Notes: generated from the letters alone by a model not told the origin. A stretch of 60,290 nt of DNA from Streptomyces amritsarensis (GCF_001953875.1 NZ_MQUR01000043.1:1-60290); one strand, 5' to 3'; numbered from the stretch's first letter, positions 1-8,755 are shown. Translations and numbers: made by a program.

Positions 1-40
1 CCCCGGTGGAGCGGGGCGGGGCCGCCTGCGTACGACCGGG

Positions 41-1339
41 TCAGGCGGTGGCCGTCAGGGTGGCCGAACGGCGCGGGATGGCGAAGGCGTCGAGCTCGGC
101 GCGGGTCAGGCCGGTCAGGGCGGTGACCTCGTCGGCGCCCACGGCGCCGCAGTCGAGGCCGCGGACCAGGTAGCCGGCCAGGGCCTTGGCCGTCGCGGGC
201 TCGTCCATCACGTCACCCTCGATCTTGGCCACGTACGCCTTCAGGCGCGCGGCGGCGGTCTCCAGGCCCTCGCGGTAGAAGGTGAAGACGGCGGCGTAGC
301 GGGTCGGCAGGTGCGCCGGGTGCATGTCCCAGCCCTGGTAGTAGGCGCGGGCGAGGGCGCGGCGGGTCAGGCCGTAGTGGAGCTTCCAGCCCTCGTGGAC
401 CTTCTCGGTGGTGCCGATCGGCAGCACGTTGGTGGAGCCGTCCGAGACGCGTACACCGGTGCCGGCGGCCGCGACCTGCATGATCGCCTTCGCGTGGTCG
501 GCGGCGGGGTGGTCGCTGGCCTGGTAGGCGGCGGAGACGCCGACGCAGGCGCTGTAGTCGAAGGTGCCGTAGTGCAGGCCGGTGGCGCGGCCCTTGGCGG
601 CCTCGATCATGCGGGCGACGGTGGCGGTGCCGTCGGAGGCCAGGATGGACTGGCTGGTCTCGATCTGGATCTCGAAGCCGATCCGGCCCGGGCGCAGGCC
701 GCGGGTGGCCTCGAAGGCCTCCAGCAGCTTGACGAAGGCGCTGACCTGCTCGGCGTAGGTGACCTTCGGGAGGGTCAGGACGAGGCCCTCGGGCAGGCCG
801 CCGTGCTCCAGCAGGCCGGAGAGGAAGATGTCGGTGGTGCGGATGCCGCGGTCGCGCACGTTGGATTCCATGCACTTCATGCGGATGCCCATGTACGGCG
901 CGTTGGTGCCGTTGGAGAAGGCCTCCGAGACCAGGCGGGCGGCGCGGGCGGCGGCCTGGTCCTCCTCCTCGTCGGAGCGGACGCCGAAACCGTCCTCGAA
1001 GTCGACGCGGAGGTCCTCGACGGGCTCGCGCCGGAGCTTGGCGCGGACCCGGTCGTAGACCGGCACGGCCAGCTCGTCGGAGATGCCGAGGACCTTGGCG
1101 AAGGTGGCGGCGTCCGGGGCGTGCTCGTCGAGGGCGGCCAGGGCCTGGTCGCCCCAGGAGCGGATGGTGTCGGCGGCGAAGACGTCACCGGGCACGTAGA
1201 CGGTGTGGATGGGCTGCCGGGTGCCGGGGTCGCCCGGGTAGTGGCGCGCGAGCTCCGCGTCCACCGGCGCGAGGGAGGCGCTGATGCCCTCGCTGACCGC
1301 GCCTGCGAGGCTCGTCGCCACCTTCTCCTGCTGACCCAT
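41..1339 (-). CDS. DUF6986 / HpcH-HpaI aldolase-like protein
   Basis: A 432-residue protein of the HpcH/HpaI aldolase and citrate lyase beta-subunit superfamily (DUF6986 in actinomycetes), a TIM-barrel fold that usually uses Mg2+ to cleave or condense carbon-carbon bonds of oxo-acid or acyl-CoA substrates. Visible landmarks are the acidic stretch VDFEDGFG in the first third, GFEIQIETSQSIL in the middle, and DYSACVGV. An upstream in-frame start would add nine residues (MKRKRGECT). I chose the ATG at 1339 because it opens on MGQQEKV and has a GGAGAG-like ribosome site just before it. It lies downstream of etfBA in the same direction but beyond a hairpin, so it is probably a separate unit. The substrate cannot be read from the sequence. 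Confidence 0.8.
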   Translation of the reverse strand: MGQQEKVATSLAGAVSEGISASLAPVDAELARHYPGDPGTRQPIHTVYVPGDVFAADTIRSWGDQALAALDEHAPDAATFAKVLGISDELAVPVYDRVRAKLRREPVEDLRVDFEDGFGVRSDEEEDQAAARAARLVSEAFSNGTNAPYMGIRMKCMESNVRDRGIRTTDIFLSGLLEHGGLPEGLVLTLPKVTYAEQVSAFVKLLEAFEATRGLRPGRIGFEIQIETSQSILASDGTATVARMIEAAKGRATGLHYGTFDYSACVGVSAAYQASDHPAADHAKAIMQVAAAGTGVRVSDGSTNVLPIGTTEKVHEGWKLHYGLTRRALARAYYQGWDMHPAHLPTRYAAVFTFYREGLETAAARLKAYVAKIEGDVMDEPATAKALAGYLVRGLDCGAVGADEVTALTGLTRAELDAFAIPRRSATLTATA

Positions 1340-1448
1340 CGTGCACTCTCCTCTTTTCCGCTTCACGGAAGCTTAGATCCGCATAGCAGAATTTAGTCAC
1401 GCGGTTCCGCTCCGTCAATGGTCCCTCGGCCGCCCGGGGCAAACGACT

Positions 1449-1483
1449 CGGGGCCGCGCGGTGAGAATCACCACACGGCCCCG
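1449..1483 (-). terminator. Hairpin after etfA
   Basis: CGGGGCCG at 1449-1456 pairs with CGGCCCCG at 1476-1483, with an inner GGTGA/TCACC pair. It lies about 40 bases past the etfA stop, between etfA and the next leftward gene, so it is a plausible terminator of the etfBA operon. There is no T tract. Confidence 0.6.
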
Positions 1484-1521
1484 AAGAAGCGATGCTACGA
1501 AGAGAAGCGCAGGTCAGGCGG

Positions 1522-2484
1522 TCAGCCCTTGCGCGCCTTGATCTCCGCGGTGAGCTGCGGGACGACCGTGAAGAGGTCGCCGACCACGCCGTAGTCGACC
1601 AGGTCGAAGATCGGGGCCTCGGCATCCTTGTTGATGGCCACGATGGTCTTCGAGGTCTGCATGCCGGCCCGGTGCTGGATCGCGCCCGAGATGCCGGAGG
1701 CGATGTAGAGCTGCGGGGAGACCGACTTGCCGGTCTGGCCGACCTGGTTGGTGTGCGGGTACCAGCCGGCGTCGACGGCGGCGCGCGAGGCGCCGACGGC
1801 CGCACCGAGGGAGTCCGCGAGCTCCTCGATGATGCCAAAGTTCTCGGCACCGTTGACGCCGCGGCCGCCGGAGACGACGATCGCGGCCTCGGTCAGCTCG
1901 GGACGGCCGGTCGACTCGCGCGGGGTGCGGCCGGTGACCTTGGTGCCGGTGGCCAGGGCGCCGAAGGTGACGGCGAGCGCCTCGACGGCGCCGGCGGCCG
2001 GGGCGGCCTCGACCGGGGCCGAGTTCGGCTTCACGGTGATGACCGGGGTGCCCTTGGAGACGCGGGACTTGGTGGTGAACGAGGCGGCGAAGGCCGACTG
2101 CGTCGCGACCGGACCCTCGTCACCCGCCTCCAGGTCCACGGCGTCGGTGATGATGCCGGAGCCGATGCGGACGGCGAGGCGCGCGGCGATCTCCTTGCCC
2201 TCGGCGGAGGACGGGACGAGCACGGCGGCCGGGGAGACGGCGTCGTACGCGGCCTGGAGCGCGTCCACCTTCGGCACGACGAGGTAGTCGGCGAACTCGG
2301 GGGCGTCGGCGGTGAGGACCTTGACCGCGCCGTGCTCGGCGAGCACGGCGGCGGTGGCCTCGGCACCGGCGCCCAGGGCGACGGCGACGGGCTCGCCGAT
2401 GCGGCGGGCGAGCGTCAGCAGCTCGAGGGTGGGCTTGCGGACGGCGCCGTCCACGTGGTCGACGTAGACGAGAACTTCAGCCAT
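1522..2484 (-). CDS. etfA: Electron transfer flavoprotein subunit alpha
   Basis: The 320-residue FAD-binding alpha subunit of the ETF heterodimer, which takes electrons from acyl-CoA dehydrogenases and related flavoenzymes in the cytosol and passes them towards the quinone pool. The C-terminal FAD domain is clear: GGRGVNGAENF, then VGQTGKSVSP, then ASGISGAIQHRAGM, and the closing VDYGVVGDL region. The length is normal. The ATG at 2484 is preceded by AGGAGA at a suitable distance. It lies 59 bases downstream of etfB, so the two form an operon. The two acyl-CoA dehydrogenases in the NRPS cluster of this window would need such a carrier, though nothing in the sequence links them directly. Confidence 0.95.
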   Translation of the reverse strand: MAEVLVYVDHVDGAVRKPTLELLTLARRIGEPVAVALGAGAEATAAVLAEHGAVKVLTADAPEFADYLVVPKVDALQAAYDAVSPAAVLVPSSAEGKEIAARLAVRIGSGIITDAVDLEAGDEGPVATQSAFAASFTTKSRVSKGTPVITVKPNSAPVEAAPAAGAVEALAVTFGALATGTKVTGRTPRESTGRPELTEAAIVVSGGRGVNGAENFGIIEELADSLGAAVGASRAAVDAGWYPHTNQVGQTGKSVSPQLYIASGISGAIQHRAGMQTSKTIVAINKDAEAPIFDLVDYGVVGDLFTVVPQLTAEIKARKG

Positions 2485-2543
2485 GGGACTGCTCTCCTGC
2501 GATTGCGAAGTGTCTGGGGGCTAGTGAGGAGTGGCCGAAGCTC

Positions 2544-3332
2544 TTAGATGAACTTCTGGCCGGCCAGGAACTCGGCCAGCTGCTTGCCGCCCTCGCCCTC
2601 GTCCTTGACGATCGTGCCGGCGGTGCGGGCCGGGCGCTGCGCCGCGGAGTCGACCGCGGTCCAGGAGCCTTCCAGGCCGACCTCGTCGGCCTCGATCTCC
2701 AGGTCCTCCAGGTCCCAGGACTCGACCGGCTTCTTCTTCGCGGCCATGATGCCCTTGAAGGACGGGTAGCGGGCCTCGCCCGACTGGTCCGTCACCGAGA
2801 CGAGCGCGGGGAGGGAGGCCTGAAGCTGCTCGCTCGCGGTGTCGCCGTCGCGGCGGCCGGTCACGGTGCCGTCCTCGACCTTGACCTCGGAGAGCAGGGT
2901 GGCCTGCGGGACGCCCAGGCGCTCGGCCAGGATCGCCGGGAGGACGCCCATGGTGCCGTCGGTCGACGCCATGCCCGTGATGACCAGGTCGTAGCCGGCC
3001 TTCTCGATGGCCTTGGCGAGCACCAGCGAGGTGCCCATGACGTCCGTGCCGTGCAGGTCGTCGTCCTCGACGTGGATGGCCTTGTCGGCACCCATCGACA
3101 GCGCCTTGCGCAGCGCGTCCTTGGCGTCCTCGGGGCCGACCGTCAAAACGGTGATCTCGACGTCGTCGTCCGAGTTCTCGGAGATCTGCAGCGCCTGCTC
3201 GACGGCGTACTCGTCGAGCTCCGACAGCAGGCCGTCGACGTCGTCACGGTTGACGGTCAAGTCCTCGGTGAACTGCCGGTCGCCAGTGGCGTCGGGCACG
3301 TACTTCACACAGACAACGATCCTCAGGCTCAC
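2544..3332 (-). CDS. etfB: Electron transfer flavoprotein subunit beta
   Basis: The 262-residue AMP-binding beta subunit partnering EtfA. The N terminus SLRIVVCVKYVPD and the segment DAKDALRKALSMGADKAIHV are typical, as is the internal DLVITGMASTDGTMG loop and the EtfB signature region around LPALVSVTD. The gene starts with GTG at 3332, behind AGGAGA. It is the first gene of the etfBA operon, and its promoter should lie in the 200 bases upstream. Confidence 0.95.
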   Translation of the reverse strand: MSLRIVVCVKYVPDATGDRQFTEDLTVNRDDVDGLLSELDEYAVEQALQISENSDDDVEITVLTVGPEDAKDALRKALSMGADKAIHVEDDDLHGTDVMGTSLVLAKAIEKAGYDLVITGMASTDGTMGVLPAILAERLGVPQATLLSEVKVEDGTVTGRRDGDTASEQLQASLPALVSVTDQSGEARYPSFKGIMAAKKKPVESWDLEDLEIEADEVGLEGSWTAVDSAAQRPARTAGTIVKDEGEGGKQLAEFLAGQKFI

Positions 3333-3371
3333 GCCGGCTCTCCTACCGCATCGTCTTTTCGTGTACCGCCT

Positions 3372-3386
3372 TATGCAGGCAGCATA
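3372..3386. promoter_or_regulatory. Inverted repeat upstream of etfB
   Basis: TATGC-aggca-GCATA, 5-bp arms around 5 bases, about 40 bases upstream of the etfB start. The leftward strand reads TATGCT here, which could also serve as a -10 box. The arms are short, so this is a weak operator or promoter candidate. Confidence 0.3.
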
Positions 3387-3532
3387 GGCGCCTTGTCGGG
3401 CGGATCCCGATCGGGGCGGCCCGCGCCCCGAAGGGAATGTTACTCGTCAGTACACCCCGGGTCCCACCACATCGCAAGGTCGGCGAACTGTGATCTGCCC
3501 AACGCAGCCCTGACCGCCCCAGCAGGGACGAT

Positions 3533-4072
3533 TCAGTCGCGCAGCGCGTTGAAGCGCCCCTGGTGGTACAGCAGCGGACGGCCTTCCCCGGCCGGATCCC
3601 CCACGACCGCCTGAGCGATGATCACACGGTGCTCCCCGGCGGGCACCCTCGCCACCACCCGGCAGACCAGCCACGCCAGGACGCCGTCCAGCACCGGGAC
3701 CCCGTGCGGGCCGACGGCCCAGCCGGTGTCCGGCCCGAACCGGTCGGCTCCGCTCCGCGCGAACAGGCCGGCCAGCTCCCGCTGGTGCTCGCCGAGTATG
3801 TGCACGCCGAGGTATTCGCTGTCGCGCACCGCGGGCCAGGTGGACGCCCTGGTGCCGATCGTGAAGGACAGCAGCGGCGGGTCGGCGGAGACCGAGTTCA
3901 GCGAGGTGGCGGTGAAGCCGACGGGCCTGCCGCCGTCCTGGGCGGTGATCACGGCGACTCCGGCGGCGTGCTGCCGGAAGACGGAGCGCAGGAGGTCGGG
4001 CGAGCCGGGACGGCCGGTGCCGGAGAGAGGGGAAGCGGCCGTCGGGACCGTCGGGGCCGTCGGAGCACTCAT
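3533..4072 (-). CDS. Flavin reductase-domain protein
   Basis: A 179-residue flavin reductase-like FMN-binding split-barrel protein, the type that supplies reduced FMN or FAD to two-component monooxygenases. Characteristic pieces are the opening LRSVFRQHAAGVAVITA, then GFTATSLNSVSADPPLLSFTI (the flavin-contact loop), HILGEHQRELAGLFA, and the closing PLLYHQGRFNAL. A longer reading from 4108 exists, but the ATG at 4072 gives a family-like N terminus. It stands alone, with no monooxygenase next to it. The LLM-type monooxygenase about 7 kb away is a possible partner only by inference. Confidence 0.85.
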   Translation of the reverse strand: MSAPTAPTVPTAASPLSGTGRPGSPDLLRSVFRQHAAGVAVITAQDGGRPVGFTATSLNSVSADPPLLSFTIGTRASTWPAVRDSEYLGVHILGEHQRELAGLFARSGADRFGPDTGWAVGPHGVPVLDGVLAWLVCRVVARVPAGEHRVIIAQAVVGDPAGEGRPLLYHQGRFNALRD

Positions 4073-4329
4073 CAGGGTTCTGCCTTCTGCCGCGGGACAC
4101 GCGGGCACAGTCGGGATCAGGGGCGGGGCGTTCAGTGATCCGGACAGCGCGCGCTCGCGTGGCGGACGAGGTCCACATGGAACCGTCCGTAGAGCAGGAG
4201 TTCATACCGCATACGGCCAGCCTGGCGATCTCCCGTGGACCCAGTCAAGCGGGATCGGGCAGATGTCAGGCGCGTCACGCGCTGTGCGGGCGTGCGCACC
4301 GGCGCGTCCGGCCCCCGGTCCTGTGCCCC

Positions 4330-4347
4330 GCCCCCGCATGCGGGGGC
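4330..4347. terminator. 18-bp perfect palindrome after thioredoxin gene
   Basis: GCCCCCGCATGCGGGGGC is a perfect palindrome that can fold into a 7-bp GC stem with a CATG tetraloop, 18 bases past the stop of the leftward thioredoxin gene. The rest of the roughly 290 bases up to the flavin reductase start (4073-4364) holds no gene that I can support. Confidence 0.5.
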
Positions 4348-4364
4348 ATCACACGCACCCGTCG

Positions 4365-4781
4365 TCATACGGCGGCGCCGAGCGCGGCTATCACGTCGAC
4401 CTTGCGCGGCATGCCGGCCGCACGCCGCACGACGCGCCCCTCGGCGTCCAGCACCAGTACGGTGGGGGTCTTCTCGATCCCCAGGGCCCGCGCCAGGTCG
4501 AGGCGCTCCTCGGCGTCGATCTCGATGTGTGCGACGCCTTCGACCATGCCCGCCACCTCGGCGAGGATCCGCCGCGTGGCCCGGCAGGGTTGGCAGAAGG
4601 CGCTGGAGAACTGCACCAGGCTGGCCCGGCGCCCCGGGTCGGCACCCAGCTCCGCGGCGCCCAGGCGCGCGGGCGCACCACCGGTCCGGTCGGCGAGCCG
4701 GCCCTCGCGACCGCCTGCCGGCCCTTCTTCCCGCCCGAGCTCCCGCATTCCCGTCTCACCGCCGCCTTCGTCCACGCACAT
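4365..4781 (-). CDS. Thioredoxin family protein
   Basis: A thioredoxin-fold protein with the redox motif CQPC in the context VQFSSAFCQPCRATRRIL, followed by HIEIDAEERLDLARALGIEKTPTVLVLD, which contains the cis-proline TPT. The first 55 or so residues are charged, low-complexity and not part of the fold. The start is uncertain: ATG at 4781 or 4748 are both possible, and neither has a strong ribosome site. The longest reading (4826) would run across the CGTACG repeats that look like promoter DNA. It is probably a cytosolic thiol-disulfide protein. It is divergent from the plsC-like gene. Confidence 0.8.
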   Translation of the reverse strand: MCVDEGGGETGMRELGREEGPAGGREGRLADRTGGAPARLGAAELGADPGRRASLVQFSSAFCQPCRATRRILAEVAGMVEGVAHIEIDAEERLDLARALGIEKTPTVLVLDAEGRVVRRAAGMPRKVDVIAALGAAV

Positions 4782-4787
4782 GATCGT

Positions 4788-4801
4788 CGTACGCTCGTAC
4801 G
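4788..4801. promoter_or_regulatory. CGTACG double repeat between trx and plsC
   Basis: CGTACG-ct-CGTACG: two copies of a self-complementary hexamer two bases apart, in the divergent region between the thioredoxin-like and acyltransferase genes. It is a candidate regulator site. Confidence 0.3.
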
Positions 4802-4977
4802 TGGATGGGACACCCCACGGGCCCACGGCATTCCCGGCGTGACGAGAATCTCCCCGGGCACGGGCCTCTGGACTGGCCAGCGGCCCTCGTTTGGGGCACC
4901 ATCCCCAAGGGTCGCGTACCTACGCTTCCGTAACTTCCGGCCGGGAGCACCTCCCCAGGCAGAAAGCGGGTCTCCCC

Positions 4978-5700
4978 ATGGCTGAGCTCGTCTACCCTCC
5001 GGTGATCGGCGCCGCGCACGGGCTGTTCCGCGCGCTCGACATCCGCATCGACATGAAGGGCACCGAGAACATCCCGCGCAAGGGCGGGGCGGTCCTGGTG
5101 TCGAACCACATCGGATACCTCGACTTCATCTTCGCCGGCCTGACGGCGCGGCCGCAGAAGCGCCTGGTGCGCTTCATGGCGAAGGAGTCGGTGTTCCGGC
5201 ACAGGGTGTCGGGTCCGCTGATGCGCGCGATGAAGCACATCCCGGTGGACCGCAAGCAGGGCGAGACGGCGTACCAGCACGCGCTGGAGTCGCTGCGCTC
5301 CGGTGAGATCATCGGAGTATTCCCCGAGGCGACGATCTCCCAGTCCTTCACCCTGAAGAGCTTCAAGTCGGGTGCGGCCCGCATGGCGCAGGAGGCCGGC
5401 GTCCCGCTGATCCCGGTGGCGCTGTGGGGCACGCAGCGGCTGTGGACCAAGGGCCGTCCCAAGAACCTCAAGCGCAGCCACATCCCCGTGACCATGCGGG
5501 TGGGCGAGCCGATCGAGGCTCCCACCGACCAGTACGCGGGGGCGATCACGCGGCGGCTGCGCGAGCGCGTGCAGGAGCTGCTGGACGCGGCCCAGCGCGC
5601 CTACCCGGAGAAGCCGCGGGGCCCCGAGGACTCCTGGTGGCTGCCGGCCCACCTGGGCGGTACGGCGCCGACCGCGGCCCAGGTCCGCGAAGCGGGCTGA
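4978..5700 (+). CDS. 1-acyl-sn-glycerol-3-phosphate acyltransferase (PlsC family)
   Basis: A 240-residue lysophospholipid acyltransferase that transfers an acyl chain to lysophosphatidic acid or a related acceptor at the membrane. The HX4D catalytic box is present as NHIGYLD, the acceptor-binding box as FPEATIS (usually FPEGTRS, so Gly is replaced by Ala), and the fourth box as VPLIPVALWG. The ATG at 4978 gives the family-type start MAELVYPPVIGAAHGLF; a longer reading from 4891 adds an unrelated leader. The gene is monocistronic and convergent with the small secreted-protein gene. It could act on phospholipid or on a glycolipid acceptor. Confidence 0.9.
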   Translation: MAELVYPPVIGAAHGLFRALDIRIDMKGTENIPRKGGAVLVSNHIGYLDFIFAGLTARPQKRLVRFMAKESVFRHRVSGPLMRAMKHIPVDRKQGETAYQHALESLRSGEIIGVFPEATISQSFTLKSFKSGAARMAQEAGVPLIPVALWGTQRLWTKGRPKNLKRSHIPVTMRVGEPIEAPTDQYAGAITRRLRERVQELLDAAQRAYPEKPRGPEDSWWLPAHLGGTAPTAAQVREAG

Positions 5701-5719
5701 GCCGGTCCCGCCGACCGGC
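5701..5719. terminator. Hairpin between convergent genes
   Basis: GCCGGTC and GACCGGC with a 5-base loop lie immediately after the acyltransferase stop and before the end of the facing leftward gene. It is a likely shared terminator. Confidence 0.45.
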
Positions 5720-5754
5720 GGTGCGCCTGCGCCCCCGCCGGCCCGGGCCGCGGC

Positions 5755-6066
5755 TCAGGCCGGGAAGGTCCGGCCGTCGTCGGCCGAGGCGCGGGGCGGT
5801 CCGCAGGGAGCGGTGACGCACTGCCACTGCGGCTCCTTCGGCCGGTGCCTCCCGTCGTTCGAGCCGCCGCCCTTGCCGGGACCGGGACGCTTCTTGCCCC
5901 ACGTGCCGTGGTGGCTGCCGCCCGGCGCGTCCTTGTCCGCCACGACGGCGTGCGGGGCCGCCTGCGGGGCGGCGAACGCGGTCGTGGGGACCAGCACGGC
6001 TCCGGCGGCCATGGCGGTGGCGGACGCGAAGAGGGCCAGGCGTCGCGTGCGGACGGGGTGGGTCAT
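5755..6066 (-). CDS. Small secreted protein, unknown function
   Basis: A 103-residue protein with a clear Sec signal: MTHPVRTRRLALF, a hydrophobic run, then PTTAFA as the likely cleavage site. The mature part, about 70 residues, is Gly/Pro/His/Lys-rich and contains GSHHGTWGKK and two cysteines in QCVTAPCGPP that could form a small disulfide loop. I do not recognise a family. The ATG at 6066 is chosen because it opens exactly on the signal peptide; the longer reading from 6135 adds an unrelated leader. Confidence 0.6.
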   Translation of the reverse strand: MTHPVRTRRLALFASATAMAAGAVLVPTTAFAAPQAAPHAVVADKDAPGGSHHGTWGKKRPGPGKGGGSNDGRHRPKEPQWQCVTAPCGPPRASADDGRTFPA

Positions 6067-6225
6067 GGTGGTTCTCCTCGGACGGGGGGCCGAAACGGGC
6101 ATCTCCAGTACGCCGCGCCCGTCGCCGCCCGTCACGCCCCTGCATCTCGTGGCTTGACAGCCCGCGCGGCGTACGTCCTCCCCGAGCAGGCACCGAGCTG
6201 AGGAAGCCGGCCGGCACGCCGCGCC

Positions 6226-6837
6226 TCAGAGCTGCGTCGGCAGTCTGCGCCACAGCTCCTGGCGGTCGGCGGATCCGCGGAGGGCCGCGAGCACGGCGGG
6301 GTGCGGGGCCGCGTACAGCCCGGGGTGGTCGGTCTCGCCCAGCTCGGGGCGGACGGGGAAGGCCAGGCGTTCCTCGGCGAGATCGAACCGCGCGTCCACT
6401 CCGGGCTTGTTGCCGCGCGGGTCGAGTCGGCTCCAGCGGTCCCCACCGGGCAGGCGCAGGGCGATCAGCCCGTGGACGAGCGGATTCGAGCCGTCGTCGT
6501 CGGCGAGGCGCTGGTAGCACAGCCCGGCCGGGATGCGCCGGGCGCGCAGCAGGGCGACGAGGGCGTGGGACTTGGCGTGGCAGATGCCGTTGCGCGTGGC
6601 CAGGACGTCGGAGGCGCGCCAGGCGACGCGCGCGTCCCCGGAGTCGGCCGAGTGCGGGATGGTGTCTCGTACGAACTCGAAGGCGGCTTCGGCGTATGAG
6701 TATGCGTCGCCGGTGGTGAGCCGGAGGGCGTCCGCCGCCTCCTGTACGCGGGGATGCCCGTGGTCGATGGCCTCGCCCGAGGCCAAGTACGCGAGGGGGT
6801 CGGGGTCTTGCTGGATCAGCTGCATGATCCGGAGCAT
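6226..6837 (-). CDS. Transglutaminase-like domain protein
   Basis: A 203-residue protein with a transglutaminase/protease-like core. The catalytic Cys is in NGICHAKSHALVALLRARRIPAGLCYQRL, the His in NPLVHGLIAL, and the Asp follows in WSRLDPRGNK, giving the expected Cys-His-Asp order. Such stand-alone bacterial proteins are usually cytosolic peptidases or amidases, and this one has no signal peptide. The start is uncertain: ATG 6837 has GGTGG 7 bases upstream, and ATG 6825 is an alternative. It lies 72 bases downstream of the threonine aldolase gene on the same strand and may be the last gene of that operon. Confidence 0.8.
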   Translation of the reverse strand: MLRIMQLIQQDPDPLAYLASGEAIDHGHPRVQEAADALRLTTGDAYSYAEAAFEFVRDTIPHSADSGDARVAWRASDVLATRNGICHAKSHALVALLRARRIPAGLCYQRLADDDGSNPLVHGLIALRLPGGDRWSRLDPRGNKPGVDARFDLAEERLAFPVRPELGETDHPGLYAAPHPAVLAALRGSADRQELWRRLPTQL

Positions 6838-6909
6838 AGGGATGCCACCCGCCGCGATCAATGAGTTTACGGCGAGTGGCATACCTATGCAGATGTCTGG
6901 AGGTGTCGC

Positions 6910-7971
6910 CTAGCGGGCGAGCTCCTCCTTGAGTGCCTGGAGGAAGCCGTCCACGTCCTCCTCCTGGGTGTCGAAGCCGCACATCCAGCGGACATCACCC
7001 GCGGCCTCGTCCCAGAAGTAGAAGCGGTAGCGCTTCTGCAGGCGCCGCGAGACCTCGTGCGGCAGCCGTGCGAACACCGCGTTCGCCTGCACCGGGTAGA
7101 GGATCTCCACACCGTCGGTCTCGCGGACCCCGGCGGCGAGCCGCTGCGCCATGTCGTTGGCGTGGCGGGCGTTGCGCAGCCACAGGTCCTTGGCGAGCAG
7201 CGCCTCCAGCTGCACCGACACGAAGCGCATCTTCGACGCGAGCTGCATCGACATCTTGCGGATGTGCTTCATCTGGCGGGCCGCGTCCGGGTTGAGCACC
7301 ACGATGGCCTCGCCGAACATCATGCCGTTCTTGGTGCCGCCGTAGGACAGCACGTCGACGCCGACCGTGTTCGTGAAGGTGCGCATGGGCACGTCGAGCG
7401 AGGCCGCGGCGTTGGCTATCCGGGCGCCGTCGAGGTGGACCTTCATGCCGAGCCCGTGGGCGTGCTCGCAGATGGCCCTGATCTCGTCCGGCGTGTAGAC
7501 CGTGCCGAGCTCGGTGTTCTGGGTGATCGAGACGACCTGCGGCATCGCGCGGTGCTCGTCCTCGAAGCCCCAGGCCTCCTGGTCGATCAGCTCGGGCGTG
7601 AGCTTGCCGTCCGGGGTGGGTACGGCGAGCAGCTTGAGCCCGGCCATCCGCTCCGGAGCGCCGCCCTCGTCCACGTTGATGTGGGCGCTCTTGGCGCAGA
7701 TCACCGCGCCCCAGCGGTCGGTCATCGCCTGGAGGGCGGTGACGTTCGCGCCGGTGCCGTTGAAGACCGGGAAGGCCTCCGCGTACGGACCGAAGTGGCT
7801 GCGGATGATCTTCTGCAGGTATTCGGTGTACTCGTCCTCGCCGTAGGCGACCTGGTGCCCGCCGTTGGCGAGGGCGAGGGCCTCGAGGATCTCCGGGTGG
7901 ACCCCTGCGTAGTTGTCGCTCGCGAAACCGCGTACCGCCGGATCGTGGTGGCGGCGGGCATCGGTCTTCAC
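6910..7971 (-). CDS. Low-specificity L-threonine aldolase (first copy)
   Basis: A 353-residue fold-type I PLP enzyme of the threonine aldolase/beta-eliminating lyase family, which splits L-threonine or allo-threonine to glycine and an aldehyde. The N terminus (FASDNYAGVHPEILEALALAN) and the cofactor lysine region (VDVLSYGGTKNGMMFGEAIV) are clear. I place the start at GTG 7971, which overlaps the TGA of the upstream SDR gene as GTGA, a translational-coupling arrangement; a GTG at 7989 is also in frame. It belongs to the DUF6421-SDR-aldolase operon. It is a different subtype from the aldolase in the NRPS cluster. Confidence 0.9.
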   Translation of the reverse strand: MKTDARRHHDPAVRGFASDNYAGVHPEILEALALANGGHQVAYGEDEYTEYLQKIIRSHFGPYAEAFPVFNGTGANVTALQAMTDRWGAVICAKSAHINVDEGGAPERMAGLKLLAVPTPDGKLTPELIDQEAWGFEDEHRAMPQVVSITQNTELGTVYTPDEIRAICEHAHGLGMKVHLDGARIANAAASLDVPMRTFTNTVGVDVLSYGGTKNGMMFGEAIVVLNPDAARQMKHIRKMSMQLASKMRFVSVQLEALLAKDLWLRNARHANDMAQRLAAGVRETDGVEILYPVQANAVFARLPHEVSRRLQKRYRFYFWDEAAGDVRWMCGFDTQEEDVDGFLQALKEELAR

Positions 7972-8729
7972 GGTTGCGGAGTGAGCCACAGACGCTGTCC
8001 GTTCACATCGATGGCGGGCCGCTCCCACACGCCGGCGATGGCCTCGGCCAGCTCCTTCACGTCGGTGAAGCCCGCGAACTTCGCATTGGGACGCTCGGCG
8101 CGCATCGCGTCGTGCACCAGTGCCTTGATGACCAGGATCGCAGCCGCCGCGCCGGGGCCCTCGTCACCCCCCGCCTTGCGGAAGGAGTCCGCCATGGCGA
8201 GGGTCCAGGCCTCGGCGGCGGCCTTGCCGGCGTTGTACGCGGCGTTGTTGGCGACCGGCTTGTGCGCGCCGGACTGGCTGACCAGGACGTAGCGGCCGCG
8301 GTCGCTGCGCAGCAGCCCGTCGTGGAAGGCGAGCGAGGTGTGCTGGACGGTGCGGATGAGGAGCTTCTCCAGGAACGCCCAGTCGGCGAGGTCGACGTCG
8401 GTGAACGTCTTGCTGCCGCGCCAGCCGCCGACGAGGTGGACCAGTCCGTCGACCCGCCCGAACTCCTTCTCGGTCTGCTCGGCCCAGGCCTTCGTGGCGT
8501 CCAGGTCGAGCAGGTCCACGGTGTCACCGGTGATGGTGGCGCCGCCGTGGGCGTAGCGTGCCGCGTCCACGGCTTCGGCGAGCCGCGCCGGATCGGCGTC
8601 GGACGCGACGACCACCGCGCCCGCCTCGGCGAGGTGGAGCAGGGCGGCGCGGCCGGCGGGGCCGCCGGCCCCGGCCACCGCCACCACCGCTCCGTGCAGC
8701 TTTCCGTTGCCGTTCCCGGAGCCGTTCAT
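7968..8729 (-). CDS. SDR-family NAD(P)-dependent oxidoreductase
   Basis: A 253-residue short-chain dehydrogenase. The Rossmann cofactor loop reads VAVAGAGGPAGRAALLHL, a variant of the usual GxxxGxG. DLVHLVGGW stands where NNAG normally lies. The catalytic region is VSQSGAH followed by AYNAGKAAAEAWT, which carries the Tyr-X3-Lys pair. The start is ATG 8729, which has a perfect AGGAGG 8 bases upstream; the reading from GTG 8759 overlaps the previous stop but has no such site. It is the middle gene of a coupled operon, and its substrate is unknown. Confidence 0.85.
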   Translation of the reverse strand: MNGSGNGNGKLHGAVVAVAGAGGPAGRAALLHLAEAGAVVVASDADPARLAEAVDAARYAHGGATITGDTVDLLDLDATKAWAEQTEKEFGRVDGLVHLVGGWRGSKTFTDVDLADWAFLEKLLIRTVQHTSLAFHDGLLRSDRGRYVLVSQSGAHKPVANNAAYNAGKAAAEAWTLAMADSFRKAGGDEGPGAAAAILVIKALVHDAMRAERPNAKFAGFTDVKELAEAIAGVWERPAIDVNGQRLWLTPQP

Positions 8730-8755
8730 CTGTGCAGCCTCCTGTGGGCGAGTGC

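Noticed and set aside
311..1396. Long open frame opposite the DUF6986 gene
   Set aside because: Its protein is Gly/Ala/Val/Asp-rich without domains. It is the antisense shadow expected in GC-rich DNA.
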